Shown here: positions 1-9,545 of the stretch, piece after piece
How positions within the stretch are numbered: position 1 is the first letter of the stretch
Layout: every line of letters starts with the position of its first letter
Source: Gnetum montanum
Taxonomy: Eukaryota > Streptophyta > Gnetopsida > Gnetales > Gnetaceae
Assembly: GCA_015680685.1 (NCBI GenBank)
Contig: MNCI01034636.1
Span: 764,956 to 801,973, forward strand
Direction: 5' to 3'
DNA: 37,018 bases
Notes under the pieces: generated by a model
Told to the model about the DNA's origin: nothing
What the model saw: the letters and a program-made list of their open reading frames with translations, nothing else
The model's database searches: none
Position numbers and translations under genes: made by a program

Positions 1-476
1 AGAGATATGAGATGATTGAAACCTTCAAAATATTTCAATAAAACTATTGAAATGGCAAGATAAAGGTATTGATCCCAGTCAATCGCTACAAAAGTTTGGC
101 AGTAGGAGATGGCAGAGGAGGAGCTCCATTTGAAACATCTTGCCTACCAAGGTCACTGAAGAAAGAAAGGTTGAGACAATGAAAAACTAAATTTTTTCCA
201 AGGATAGAGTTGTCTGGGAGAAGAGTTGAAGTTGGATATTTTGAAAGACACTCAGTAACAAAAAAAAACAATGCTCTGAAGAATTCGAGAGCATGGTAAA
301 GGCTTTTTGTGACTTGGTACTGCCTTTGAAATAGGGGCCGGTGAGAGCTATTGGGCCAAGGGAAGTTAACGTTGTGATAGAAAATCCAGAGGAAGAGGAG
401 GCAAAGATTGAAAGAGGCACATGAAAAATTCCATCTGTGGCAGAGTTAAGGAAGACATGGATCCTCTTCACAGAAT
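1..476. other. Unrecognised sequence, possible decayed coding fragment
   Basis: I do not recognise a gene here. On the plus strand a frame from about 270 to 476 reads as an acidic peptide (NPEEEEAKIER is visible) with only two stops and continues into the CpG-rich block to the right. On the minus strand a 114-codon frame covers 187-531 and reads as a Ser/Thr-rich, hydrophobic peptide. Both cannot be real, and neither matches a family I can name. It could be the edge of a host gene fragment or the leader of a retroelement. No splice sites or domains were found that would decide the strand. Confidence 0.2.
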
Positions 477-1130
477 GTGACTGTGGCATCGCATCCATCA
501 ACGTACGAGCGTCACTTACCGGAAAACACAAACAAATACGTGACAGGGTTTTGCCATCTCACGCGGCAGCTGCTGCACACTCAGGAAGACGTAGCAGTGT
601 TGCAGAGCGACAGCCTTCTGCACAGCTATCTTGCCATATCGCCAGCCTTCATTTTTCGGCCCATTTACCAACCCCGCGTCATCGCCAAAACCTGCAAAGG
701 AGGACTACGTGTCGGCAGAGGACAGATGGCAAGCGATGGGCGGATGAGCAACGACAGCGAAAAGACGCACAGCGCGTGGGCGGAAGATCAGCAGCGAACA
801 CAGAAAAGTCAGCCATGGCGAATGCGAAGGATGGATGAATAGTGCCAACAGAATGAACCTGCAGGTACATGGAGAACCAGAGCAGTATTTATGGTTTGCC
901 AATGACCCACAACTGCAAACGATGACATCTTGGCTTTTACATAGCTTCAGGCCGAGGGCCGCCTGGGCCGCTACCCATCTAAGATGGAAACATCCTACTC
1001 CGCGGAGGAATAGAAACCTCTGTACCAGCAATTCCGCCATTGATGAATTCAACAAGGCATTGGAGCAAATATTTGGGCAGCAGCAGGAGGGCTGGGACCA
1101 AATCAGAACGCAGAACTACCAAGTGTTGAC
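477..1130. other. CpG-dense, GC-rich block in otherwise CpG-depleted DNA
   Basis: This block is GC-rich and full of CpG, especially 480-840, for example CATCGCATCC, CACGCGGCAG, CCCCGCGTCATCG and ACAGCGCGTGGGCGG. Flanking DNA is almost devoid of CpG. Reading frames stay open on both strands (437-838, 477-842 and 835-1230 on plus; 679-870 and 705-1055 on minus), as expected from base composition, so none is called as a gene. The last plus frame contains a Gln/Glu-rich stretch (FNKALEQIFGQQQEGW) that could be a coiled coil. It may be an unmethylated promoter or first-exon island of a host gene, or a recent insertion. The right edge abuts a decayed minus-strand gag fragment near 1,130. Confidence 0.45.
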
Positions 1131-1425
1131 GAGATTAGGATTTGAAGGACCTAGTGTTGCTTATTCCTCAGAGCTATGCTTGTCATCTTCCTCTTCCATG
1201 ACAATCATTTGGGCTAGGATGCTAGCATAGATGTTGTTAAGGAAAATTTGGTCATAGAGGGAAAGGATGTACTCCTTCCCACTCTTGTGTATAAGCTCAA
1301 AATCCCTCTTAGCCTCAACTTCATTTCATGGAATTAGCCTACCTATATTTTAGCATAAATGAATTTATAATGATCTTCATTTATGGCTACAAAATCAAGA
1401 ATCTCCTATTTGACCCTCAAAGATT
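1130..1425 (-). pseudogene. Ty3/gypsy gag fragment (copy A of the 21-kb gag)
   Basis: Read on the minus strand, this segment encodes part of a gypsy gag. Visible pieces are NEDHYKFIYAKI, a stop, then EVEAKRDFELIHKSGKEYI and LYDQIFLNNIYASILAQM, ending in an acidic stretch (MEEEDDK). The same order and spacing recur on the plus strand at 20,950-21,180 (NEDHYNFSYAKI, stop, MEAKAKRKYELIHQDGKEYI, acidic stretch IDEEDEK). Both copies carry TAG at the same codon after AKI. The fragment lacks the zinc-knuckle half of gag. The frame slips once near 1,330 and has several stops. The open plus-strand frame at 1,328-1,582 is antisense to it and probably meaningless. Confidence 0.6.
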
Positions 1426-2129
1426 ACCTACACTTAATGATGGCAGGGTATTTGGGGTCATAGACCCTCATGGCTTATTGGCTATGATCTTTGCTAGTGA
1501 GGGTGAAGAACAATTTGGTGGACTATTGAAAAGACATGGCTATAGTGCTGAGAATGACTTTAAAATAGGCTATAAATGGTAAAATAGAAGTAAATTATAA
1601 TGAATGAAATTCAAAATGTCTTAAAGGAATTAAAATGGAAAAAATACTATAATTAGTAAGTGGGAGATAAGAGGGGTTTTCCCCCTTACCAGAACTACAA
1701 AGTTGAAAACGTTGATATCAAGCCTCACCTAAGTTAGCCTTCCAACTATAATAGGTATGGTGGGAGGTGTGAGATAATGGAAATATCACACCTTCTTATT
1801 TCAACATTGGAGAGGGGGGGAAAGTTTGAATGGAAACCTAGTAGTTCCAAAGATGGGTTCGGCAAGTTGCCAACTTTTACTTCCAAAATTTTATTCTCTA
1901 GAGGGAGGGGGAGCTATAGGCTATAAAATTCACAACAATTGCTATGAAAAGCCAAAACCCAACCACATATAACTTCCATGCTATAGTTTTGGTCATAGGG
2001 AGGGAAAGATTAGCATTGATTCTTCAAAGGTTTTAGCTACAAAGACCAAGGAAAAGCTTACAAATGATAACGAAAAGAATAAGTCTAGTCACAGAATTTA
2101 GGTGAAGGTCCTTCTTCTAGCACAAAGAA
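1426..2129. other. No gene seen; AT-rich noncoding DNA
   Basis: No frame of note and no domain seen. The stretch has several G-runs (around 1,820 and 1,905-1,915) and a small self-complementary GGGGTTTTCCCC at about 1,674. It may be leader or LTR sequence of a decayed element, but no boundary could be placed. Confidence 0.4.
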
Positions 2130-2480
2130 AAACTATTGCTCCTAAGAACCTCGGTTGCTAGAAAAAATGAAGAATCTATGGTGTAGTAGTTCCCCAACCC
2201 CAAATCCCTAGGGCCTTTGTAAGAAAAATGGGATTTGAGGTGCCTTGGCCAGTCCGATAGATCAACTAGGGACTTATGAAATGCAAAACATGGAAATACA
2301 AATAGATTTGAATAATGCATAGAAAATAAATTTATTTTTGAATACAAAGCTCAAAACTTAAAAATTTATTGAGAAATAGTAAAGAGTAAGTTAGAGAAAT
2401 GTGTACAAATGATGCCTGGGTGAGAAGAAAGGGGGTTCACTTATCTAGGAGTTCAAAGCCCATTGAAGTCAATGTGATTT
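2130..2480 (+). repeat. Dispersed repeat, copy A (matches 22,125-22,480)
   Basis: This segment aligns in the same orientation with 22,125-22,480. Shared landmarks in order are GTTGCTAGAAAA, GAAGA-TCT, a GGGCCT followed by an A-rich stretch, ATGCCTTGG or GTGCCTTGG, and a 20-base identical core GGGACTTATGAAATGCAAAA. These are followed by a similar AT-rich stretch ending in GAGAAGAA. The copies differ by many substitutions and small indels. No coding frame or terminal repeat was found, so the class of repeat is unknown; part of an LTR or a short noncoding element are both possible. Confidence 0.5.
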
Positions 2481-3069
2481 GCTCCATGATCTAGGTGCTA
2501 AGCTAGTCCTGATGCTATCAAACCTTCCTCAATTGTTGCAACCTTAGATCTATAAATTTGGTCGCTACTGGAGGGGGGTGAGAAAAGAGAAAAATTTGGA
2601 TGTCAACTTGCTCCACACTAGGATTTCAAATTCCTAGAAGTGCAATGTTGACACCCAAAATGCATAAATCTTTAGGTGGTTATGCTTCCATTATGGGGTT
2701 CAAGAGGATGCAAACATGGGAGATTACAAGAACCCTTGAGTACTTGAAAATGCCTCAAGTGTGGAAGTGTGAATAAATAGCTAAACTTCACCGATAATTT
2801 GCTTTACAATGCAAAGTGCTAAATTTTGTCAAAATTGTTGAACCTTGCTATTAAATTGCTAGAATTTGCTAAAAATTATTGGAACTTGTAAATGGTGTTG
2901 GAATTTGATTTTTATAGGTTATTTAGACCATGAATGGGGCAATGGCTATGATTTGGTAGCAAAATGATAGCCAAATTCAAGTGAGATAGGTGCCCAAATT
3001 TGGGGGATTACTATACATAGTAAGTGCTTTCCCCCATGGCCATTTCATTTACTATAAATAATAACCAAG
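2481..3069. other. No gene seen; noncoding
   Basis: AT-rich sequence with no recognisable frame. Words such as AAATTTGCTAAA and TTGCTAGAATTTGCT recur between 2,800 and 2,900, giving a weak internal repetitiveness without a regular period. Confidence 0.4.
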
Positions 3070-3345
3070 GTACACCTTCCATGCTAGAGACAAATCTTCT
3101 ATGCTAAGCTTTCCACCATGCTTGTTGAAGTGGCTAGTCAATGTTGAAGTGCATGAAGTGATGAATTTTGGCTTTTGTGGCTTCCACACTAGGGGATGTA
3201 ATTTTCCATGTTGGGGTGAAGACTCCATGTTGGGGGAAAACTTCCATGCTAAGGGGGGAAGCTTTTAAGGCTATGCATGTGGTTTCCACACTAAGTAGGA
3301 AAAGTTTCCAGAACCTCCACCCTTCCATGTTAGGTGTAGGTGAGA
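3070..3345 (+). repeat. Degenerate ~20-bp interspersed/tandem array (TTCCATGTTGGGG-like)
   Basis: A motif close to CTTCCATGCTAGGGG recurs at least eight times: near 3,078, 3,098, 3,113, 3,180, 3,205, 3,225, 3,240, 3,281 and 3,323. Variants include TTCCATGTTGGGG, TTCCACACTAGGGG and TTCCATGCTAAGGGG. Between 3,180 and 3,260 the spacing is about 20 bp; elsewhere copies are separated or lost. It reads as a decayed minisatellite. A long open frame crosses it (3,168-3,500) because the unit and the downstream C-run lack stops; I do not regard that as a gene. Confidence 0.45.
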
Positions 3346-3431
3346 TTTACCTCCTTGAATGTGCTTCCAACGTAGAAAAATGTATACCCTCCATAAAACC
3401 CATCAAGTTGCCTTTTTTGGCACCCCCTGAG

Positions 3432-3470
3432 CCCAGCCCCCCCCCCCCCCCCCCTCCCCCACCCCCCGGG
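3432..3470 (+). repeat. Poly-C tract (C18) in a C-rich stretch
   Basis: Eighteen consecutive C residues occupy 3,437-3,454, followed by T, C5, A, C6 and G4. The complementary strand is therefore G-rich enough to fold into a G-quadruplex, and the C strand into an i-motif. The exact run length may be a sequencing uncertainty. Confidence 0.8.
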
Positions 3471-3794
3471 GCCATCCTAAAGCCCAAATATAAACACTAG
3501 GTGACCTTTTTTCACTTGGGGAATGAGGCTTTGACCACTTATGAGGCATTTTCAACCTCAAAATTATAAAGTATGTGAAATTATCCATTGTGGCTTATAA
3601 TTTTCACATTTACAATGAAGTTTTTGCCTCAAGTTTCATGGGGTGAAAGCTACATGATGAAGATTGGCTATAACATGCAAATTTTCATGGTGTTTCAAGT
3701 GTTACTTGTTAGGAGATGAAGTTTTACTTTTGACTAGCCATAAGGTACTTTAGTTATTAAAAATTGAAAAAAAGAAAAAAAAACCTAGTACCAA

Positions 3795-5215
3795 ACATAT
3801 GAAATGAATGGATTAAATCCAAGAATTTCATTTTTTATAGCATAGAAGTGACAAATCTAATGTTGTGGTTGATACTTTATTTAGGATTCATACTATTTAT
3901 TCTTGTGTTGAGGTAAATGGATTTAATTCTTTTGCTAGATTGTATCCCAATAATATTTATTCTTTTTAATGTTTGAAAGGATTTGAGTTCCTAATTTTTG
4001 GGAGGACCGATAGATGAAAGTCCTACCATATTTAACAAGACATTCTATTTAAGAATGGAAAAATTTTTAATTTGAAATATAAATTTAAGTTGAAGAGTTT
4101 TGAAGAAAAATATAATGAATATATGGTAGACCATATGAGCAAGATCATATCTTCAAATTGGTGAGAAAACATTATTTTTGACCATGTATGATAATATGAT
4201 AAAATTTATGAAGAAATATTATGTGCATCAAAATGTAAGGATGAGAAAAGTATTTATGAATAGTACATATCATTACCAATCCTAAATACTCTGTGAGAGA
4301 ATGTTTCTTTAAACTTTATTTATGACATTCCATGAAAAAATCTGGTCATGAATCTATTCTTGTTGAGATAGATTTAATAAAATAAATTAATTTTATTTCA
4401 TGTAAGAGAAGTAGTAATGATTTTCATGTCACTTATTTGTTCTTTGAAAATGTGGTTAAATTACACGAGATTCCATTGAATATTATTAGTAATAGAAATG
4501 TGAGATTTACTAGTCATTATTGAAGATTCGTTTAGAGGTTATTGGATAATAAGTTATCATTTTTCATAGCCTAACATCCCCAAACTTATGGAAAAATTGA
4601 TTTTGTGAGTAGATCATTATTAAATATTTTTAAATGACTAAGTATTAGCCTCAAAGGTCGAAAAACATGCTAAATCATATTGAGTTTTCTTATAATAATG
4701 CCTTTTATAGAAGTATCAATGAGATTTATTTTATTGATAACTATGGATTTTTTATCATAATGGTTGATGAATTAAGCAAATTTGATTATTCTAATGCTCT
4801 TAGCACTGATCTTGTTAAGAAAATGAAGCTATTAAATTAGCAAATGAAGGACCAATTATTAGAGAAGAAGGTCAAATAGGTTACAACTAAGTATAAAGGA
4901 GATAAGAGAAAAGTTAAATTCAATGTTGAAGATCATATTTGAATTCATTTGAATTGAAAGAAAAAAGAAGAATGCACATGTCTTCAAGCTTAAATTAAGA
5001 AGAATTGATCCCTTCAAAATTAGGTACAAAATCAATAATAATGAGTATGAGATTAATTTACTTAATGATTTCCGCCTTTTTTGTGTGTTTAATATTTTAA
5101 ATTTGACTACTTTCCATGGTAATGTTTTGGCATTAGACTTGGAGGATAGCCTTAAAGTCCTTAAGGATACTATTGTAGATCAAGATCCATTAAAAACATT
5201 AAAAAGCTAATTGTA
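3795..5215 (+). pseudogene. Ty3/gypsy pol 3' part: RNase H end and integrase (chromovirus type), dead
   Basis: The visible order is the C-terminal end of RNase H (IQEFHF, then SNVVVDTLFR, the decayed SNVVADALSR motif, 3,795-3,900), a decayed linker and zinc-finger region (3,900-4,420), and the integrase core at about 4,425-4,760. The core shows LFFENVVKLHEIPLNIIS, then SNRNVRF where family members have SDRDVKF, and HPQTYGK where they have HPQTDGQ. A C-terminal module follows (RRIDPFKIRYKINNNEYEI, then LLNDF, FNILNL) at about 4,995-5,110. The second catalytic Asp of the DDE triad is Asn. There are several frameshifts and more than a dozen stops. Everything upstream in pol is missing. LTR copy 1 follows about 150 bp downstream, as expected for its own 3' LTR. 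Confidence 0.75.
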
Positions 5216-5368
5216 TTACAAGCAGGGAAGGCTAGGTGCATAAGAAGTAAAAACATGCATGAGTAGTTGATTCGTTAGAGTGATGAAGGACTTGAAAACA
5301 TCATATGAGTTCATTATTCTAATTTGAGCATGTAAAGGCTTCATGTTATCCCAAGTGTAAAGCTCACT

Positions 5369-6042
5369 TGATGGTAAGCCATAAATAGTCTTTTAGTTGG
5401 TCATGTTAACATACAAGAGTTAATGCATTGACATAGATAAGATTGTGTTGATGCATTAACATTGATACAATAGTTATAAATACCTATATAAGTAAACCTA
5501 CGTATCACATTTATGACATTCAATTCATTACTTGTAGATAGACTCTATCAATTTGAATTCATAGAAGTTAGTATTAGTGAGTTGTGTTTGCAGTATGGTG
5601 TGAAGTAATTGTATAGAGTTCTTATTCAAGTCTATTGTACTTAAACACATTGCATGAACATTAATAAAGACTAAGATTGTTTCACTTCATTATGATACTT
5701 TGATTTAGCATAAAAATTTACCTCTCTTGTAATTTATATTTCATGCACTTAGCTTAATGTTTAATTTTCTTATGTACTTAGAATAATAATATTTTTACAT
5801 TTCCATTGTATATTATATATAAAAAATGATCATGATAACTTCAACTATAACATATGTTCACTTGTTAATCCAGTAATGTTAATACTTGGTCGGTCCAACA
5901 ACATTATGTTTGATAATTTGAGTATTAAATATATGCATTTAGGACATGTATAGCAAGTGAGAAAAAATATTCATCTCCTAGAATAAATTAAAATTTTTTA
6001 TCACATATATATTAAAATATATTAAATTTCTTAGAGGAAACA
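5369..6042 (+). mobile_element. LTR copy 1 (3'-truncated), same family as 16,125-17,023
   Basis: The start is placed at TGATGG, matching TGATGAG of copy 2. In order it shares with copy 2: GCATTGA and GTTGATGCAT in U3, a TATA box (TATAAATA, 5,475-5,482), AATAAAG (5,663), GTTAATCCAGTAATGTTA near 5,867 (copy 2 has GGTAATCCTAGTAACGTTA), CATTATGTTTGAT near 5,914, and GGACATGTATAGCAAGTGAGAA near 5,940 (copy 2 has AAACATGTACAGAAAGTGGGAA). TATA-to-AATAAA spacing is 188 bp, against 179 bp in copy 2. Homology fades near 6,042, so the last ~250 bp of the LTR are missing. The gag of the next element begins directly after. Confidence 0.6.
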
Positions 6043-6059
6043 ACTTCGCCACATCATAG

Positions 6060-7340
6060 ATGGGCTCAAAGCAAAAATAAGAAGAACCCTTGGGGCGCAT
6101 GCCCAAGGAAGATTATCTAACATGAGAGTTCATCAGATCCAAAGGCTAATTGAAAAGGTAGCAAAAGAATAAGGTGAGTTATGAAAGGGGGAAAGTGTTG
6201 AAGAATGTAATAGGGATCCCTCCATTAGAAAATGAAAGGCCTAATTTTATGACAAGGAGGAATCACACCTTGATCAAGTGGTGAACAGAAAGACCTTACC
6301 CATCCAAAACTCTATTTTTGACATTTTGGCTAAGATTTACAAGTTATGGAACTCTTTGGATGAAAAATTTCAAACTGCATTGAAAATTTCTAAAGAATCC
6401 AAAGAGCAAAATAGTGATCGTGATCCTAGAAGGCAAAAAGAAGCTAAACGTGCCTACCAAAGAGGTAAGGATAAAGCTACTGCGGCAGAAGAAGTTGTGG
6501 AGTCTAACTCTTATGATATAACTAAATGTGAGATATGCCAATATGAACATCCAAAGGGATGTTGCCCTATCGTGTCACACTTACAAGAGTCTAGAGTGTA
6601 TGCATTGAATCCTCACCTAGAATGTAGGCAAGCTCCAAGATGATTCCCTTATCCTCAAGGTAGTCTAAGATAGTTCCACTAGCAATAACAAGCATACCAA
6701 CCCAAGGGAACTCCTCCACAACCTTATGAACAATACCAATAGTCGTACCAACCACAGTCATCGGTAATGCCACTGCCAAGGCAACAGTACCCTTATAGGC
6801 AACCAGATCCATACAAGTACTATGTTCATCAACCTATCTCCCCTAGAATTTTGGCAAATCATTCATCATCCTAGCATCACTATTACCGTCCAAAGTACCA
6901 CCAAGCACATTCACCATCTACTAAAGGGGAAAACCCATATCCATATTCTTATCATCCTCCACATCCCTCTGCACCTACACTTCCAACTTCAACTTAGTTA
7001 CCTCCTAATCTATCTATGAAGGATGAGATTCCTCCATAGCCCAACAATGAAATGATACATGGGCTATACACTCACAACTAGTTTTTCAACCAAGTGGTCT
7101 TGATAATTGATCAAGGAAACAACCCTTCTTTCATCCTAGTAGCCCTCTCCAACCCTGACAACCTACTCCAGCTAATCACCCTGCATCTCCAACACCCTCA
7201 TCCTTTGCATCAAATACCTTTAGGTTCCCTTTAAACCAAGTTCCACCAAGGATCCTCACTGTAATGTTAACTCATGCTATTTCTGATAGGATTAAGGATA
7301 GCAACCTTCCTACAAAAACATCTAATCCAGGAAGTCCATT
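6060..7340 (+). pseudogene. Gypsy (Athila/Tat-like) gag, dead
   Basis: The likely original start is ATG at 6,060 (MGSKQK). The frame is broken by stops and slips near 6,285 into a 121-codon open stretch at 6,278-6,643. That stretch has a basic region (RDPRRQKEAKRAYQRGKDK) and a zinc-knuckle-like CEICQYEHPKGCC, i.e. C-X2-C-X3-H-X3-C. A Pro/Gln/Tyr-rich region follows (6,660-7,010; QPQ, PPQPYEQYQ), typical of the tail of plant gag. The gag would assemble the retrotransposon particle and bind its RNA. It is in the same element and strand as the protease, reverse transcriptase and integrase remains that follow. Stops and at least two frameshifts make it non-functional. Confidence 0.65.
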
Positions 7341-8180
7341 CATCTATCTATAGATTGCTACACAAGAGCCATGTAAGGCTATTCTTAACTTTGGTTCCGA
7401 AGTTAACCTCATCTCCCATGATATGTACAAGGCTTAGAACCCACTACCTCTTAAGAAGAGCAACATCCATTTAGAATTAGCAAATTAGTCGATTACTATC
7501 CCTTTGGGATTAATAGAGGACATTGTCACCATAGTCTATGGGTGGTCCTATCCTACTAATTTTCTAATAATCAAGGTGAAAAATTTCAAAAGTGACTTTC
7601 CCATTATTATGGAAAGGGCTTGGTTAAGCATGGTTGATGCGTAAATGAGTATAAAGAACCTATCTCTAGAAATATCTAAGAAAAATCAATTAGGAAAAAT
7701 TGAGAAGAAGTGTATTCCATGCATCATGCACAACAATAATGGGTGCAATTGTGTGCAAAATATTTGGTCCATCAAGAGCACATATATTAAGGTATGCTAT
7801 CAATGTGCACAAGAAATTAATATTTAATGGTGTTTGTACATAGCAACCACAAAGCAGGAGGGCACTTAGTGGTTGATAGCTAATTCAGATAGTAGCATAA
7901 TATGCATGGAGCCAACTAAGAGCCCAACATGTGCATATGTTGAAGGCATGAAAAAAATTGAACAAGTTCATTCCCAACTATTTAATGAAGATGACAATAC
8001 CTGTTGGGGAAAGTTGGAGATCCCTAATCACTTCAAGCATGAGCCCTTAGAACTAAAAACTTTACCAACTAGTATGGAGTATGCATTCTTAAAGAATGGT
8101 AAACTGGTCATCATTAATGCCAAACTTACTCCTAAATGAAAAAAAAAAGTTATTGAAAGTGGTGAATAAATGGTCAACAA
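7341..8180 (+). pseudogene. Retropepsin-like protease and linker of the same gypsy element, dead
   Basis: The protease remnant runs from about 7,360 to 7,650: ILNFGSEVNLIS corresponds to the D-[LT]-G-S active-site segment, with the catalytic Asp changed to Asn. A downstream IIMERAWLSMVDA corresponds to the conserved ILGRPWL segment that closes the fold. The linker to reverse transcriptase is recognisable at about 8,035-8,175 (LELKTLPTSMEYAFL, then VIINAKLTPK), matching the conserved LP-hl-YAFL...PVIISxxLT segment of Athila/Tat-like pol proteins. Two fairly long open pieces survive (7,645-7,827 and 7,873-8,139). Stops and frame changes separate them. The enzyme would have cut the Gag-Pol precursor; with the catalytic Asp lost it cannot. 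Confidence 0.6.
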
Positions 8181-9545
8181 CCTTTGCTAAGTCATATCCA
8201 AAGCTAACAAGAATCGATCCAAGGATATGCCAACATCACACCTACACTAACCCAACCATGAAGCCTAGGAGGTAGCTGCAGAGGTGGGCAAATCCAAAAT
8301 TAAAGGAAATCATCAAGGAGGAGATAGAGCAACTCCTCAAGGTGTGGTTCATCTATCTAATCATGGATAGTGAGTGGGTTAGCCCACTCATAATAGTACC
8401 AAAGAAGGGTGGCAAATGGTGGGTTTGCATCAACTTTAAACTGTTAAATATGGCAACATTTAAGGATCATTTTTCCTTACCATTTGTAGACCAAGTGTTA
8501 GACACCATATCTAAGCATTATTATTATAGCTTCTTAGATAGTTATAGTGGCTATAACCAAATCGTGCTAGAAGACCAAGCCAAGACAACATTCACAAGTC
8601 TCTAGGGAACTTTTGCATACTATAAGATGTCATTTGGCCCATGCAATTCCCCTACAACATTTCAATGCTTGGTCCTAAGTATCTTTCAATAACAAATCAA
8701 TAGTGATGTTTAAGTTTTCATGGATGACTTCTCCACCTATGGAGCTACATTTGACCAAGCCTTAGACCGACTTGAGCAAGTACTATAGAAATGTGTAGAG
8801 ATAAACCTATGGCTCAACTAGCAAAAAAGCCATCTCATGGTGTAAGAAGGCATTGTGATAAGGCATCAAATTTCATAGAAAGGGATTGAGGTAGACCTAG
8901 AAAAGATAAGGGTCATCCAAGGAATGACATGCCAACTAGAGACCGTAAAATATGTCTAGTCATTTCTTGGATACAATGGTTACTACTGACAATTTATTGA
9001 GAATTTTTGTAAGATCATAAAGCTATTGGTAGAACTTACAAAGAAATATGCACCTTTCATTTGGACTAAGCAATGTGAACATGCATTCCAACAATTAAAG
9101 AAAAAACTTGTAGAAACACCAATCCTAAGAGCACCAGATTGGTCTAAACCATTCCATATCAACAAATATGCATCTAACTATGCTTTGGCAGTAGTGCTCA
9201 CATAGATGGACAATAAGAAACATCCATATTATATCCACTATGTGAGCTGAAGCATTGTGGGGGCACAATTAAACTACACCACCATGAAAAAATAATTAAT
9301 GGTAGTGGTGTACACACTAGAAAATTTTAGACATTATGTGCTAGGTTACAAAGTGTTTGCGCATACAAATCATAGTGCAATTTTCTTCCTTATGAATAAT
9401 CTAATGGTGAGCCCTTGTGTTGTATGGTGGATTGTGATCTTGTAGGAATTCGATCTCACTATGGTAGATCGAAAAGAAACCAAGAATTTGGTCGCTAACC
9501 AACTTTATTACTTAAGATGGGATAATAAATAGGAGGAGAGCTCAC
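8181..9545 (+). pseudogene. Gypsy reverse transcriptase and RNase H, dead
   Basis: Reverse transcriptase blocks follow in order: ICQHHTYT (8,230), KEEIEQLLK, WVSPLIIVPKKGGKWWVCIN (8,373), KDHFSLPFVDQVLDT, YSFLDSYSGYNQI, KTTFTSL, GTFAYYKMSFGP, and the catalytic box VFMDDF (8,717). Thumb-region pieces continue to about 8,985 (FLGYNGYY). RNase H follows: FIWTKQCEHAFQQLK, RAPDWSKPFHINKYASNYAL (its first catalytic Asp replaced by Tyr), and VFAHTNHSAI where TDHS is expected. The protein would copy element RNA into DNA in cytoplasmic particles. The frame is remarkably continuous, but about 20 in-frame stops, mostly TAG/TAA, destroy it. The surviving FMDD box shows the reverse transcriptase motif outlasted the RNase H site. 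Confidence 0.85.

Noticed and set aside
437-1230. Several overlapping open frames on both strands
   Set aside because: They are open on both strands at once in a GC-rich block, have no recognisable domain, and are best explained by base composition.
1328-1582. 84-codon plus-strand frame
   Set aside because: Its first part is antisense to a gypsy gag fragment with a matching copy at 20.9 kb; no family similarity of its own.
3168-3500. 110-codon plus-strand frame ending in poly-proline
   Set aside because: It is produced by a stop-free minisatellite and the C18 run.
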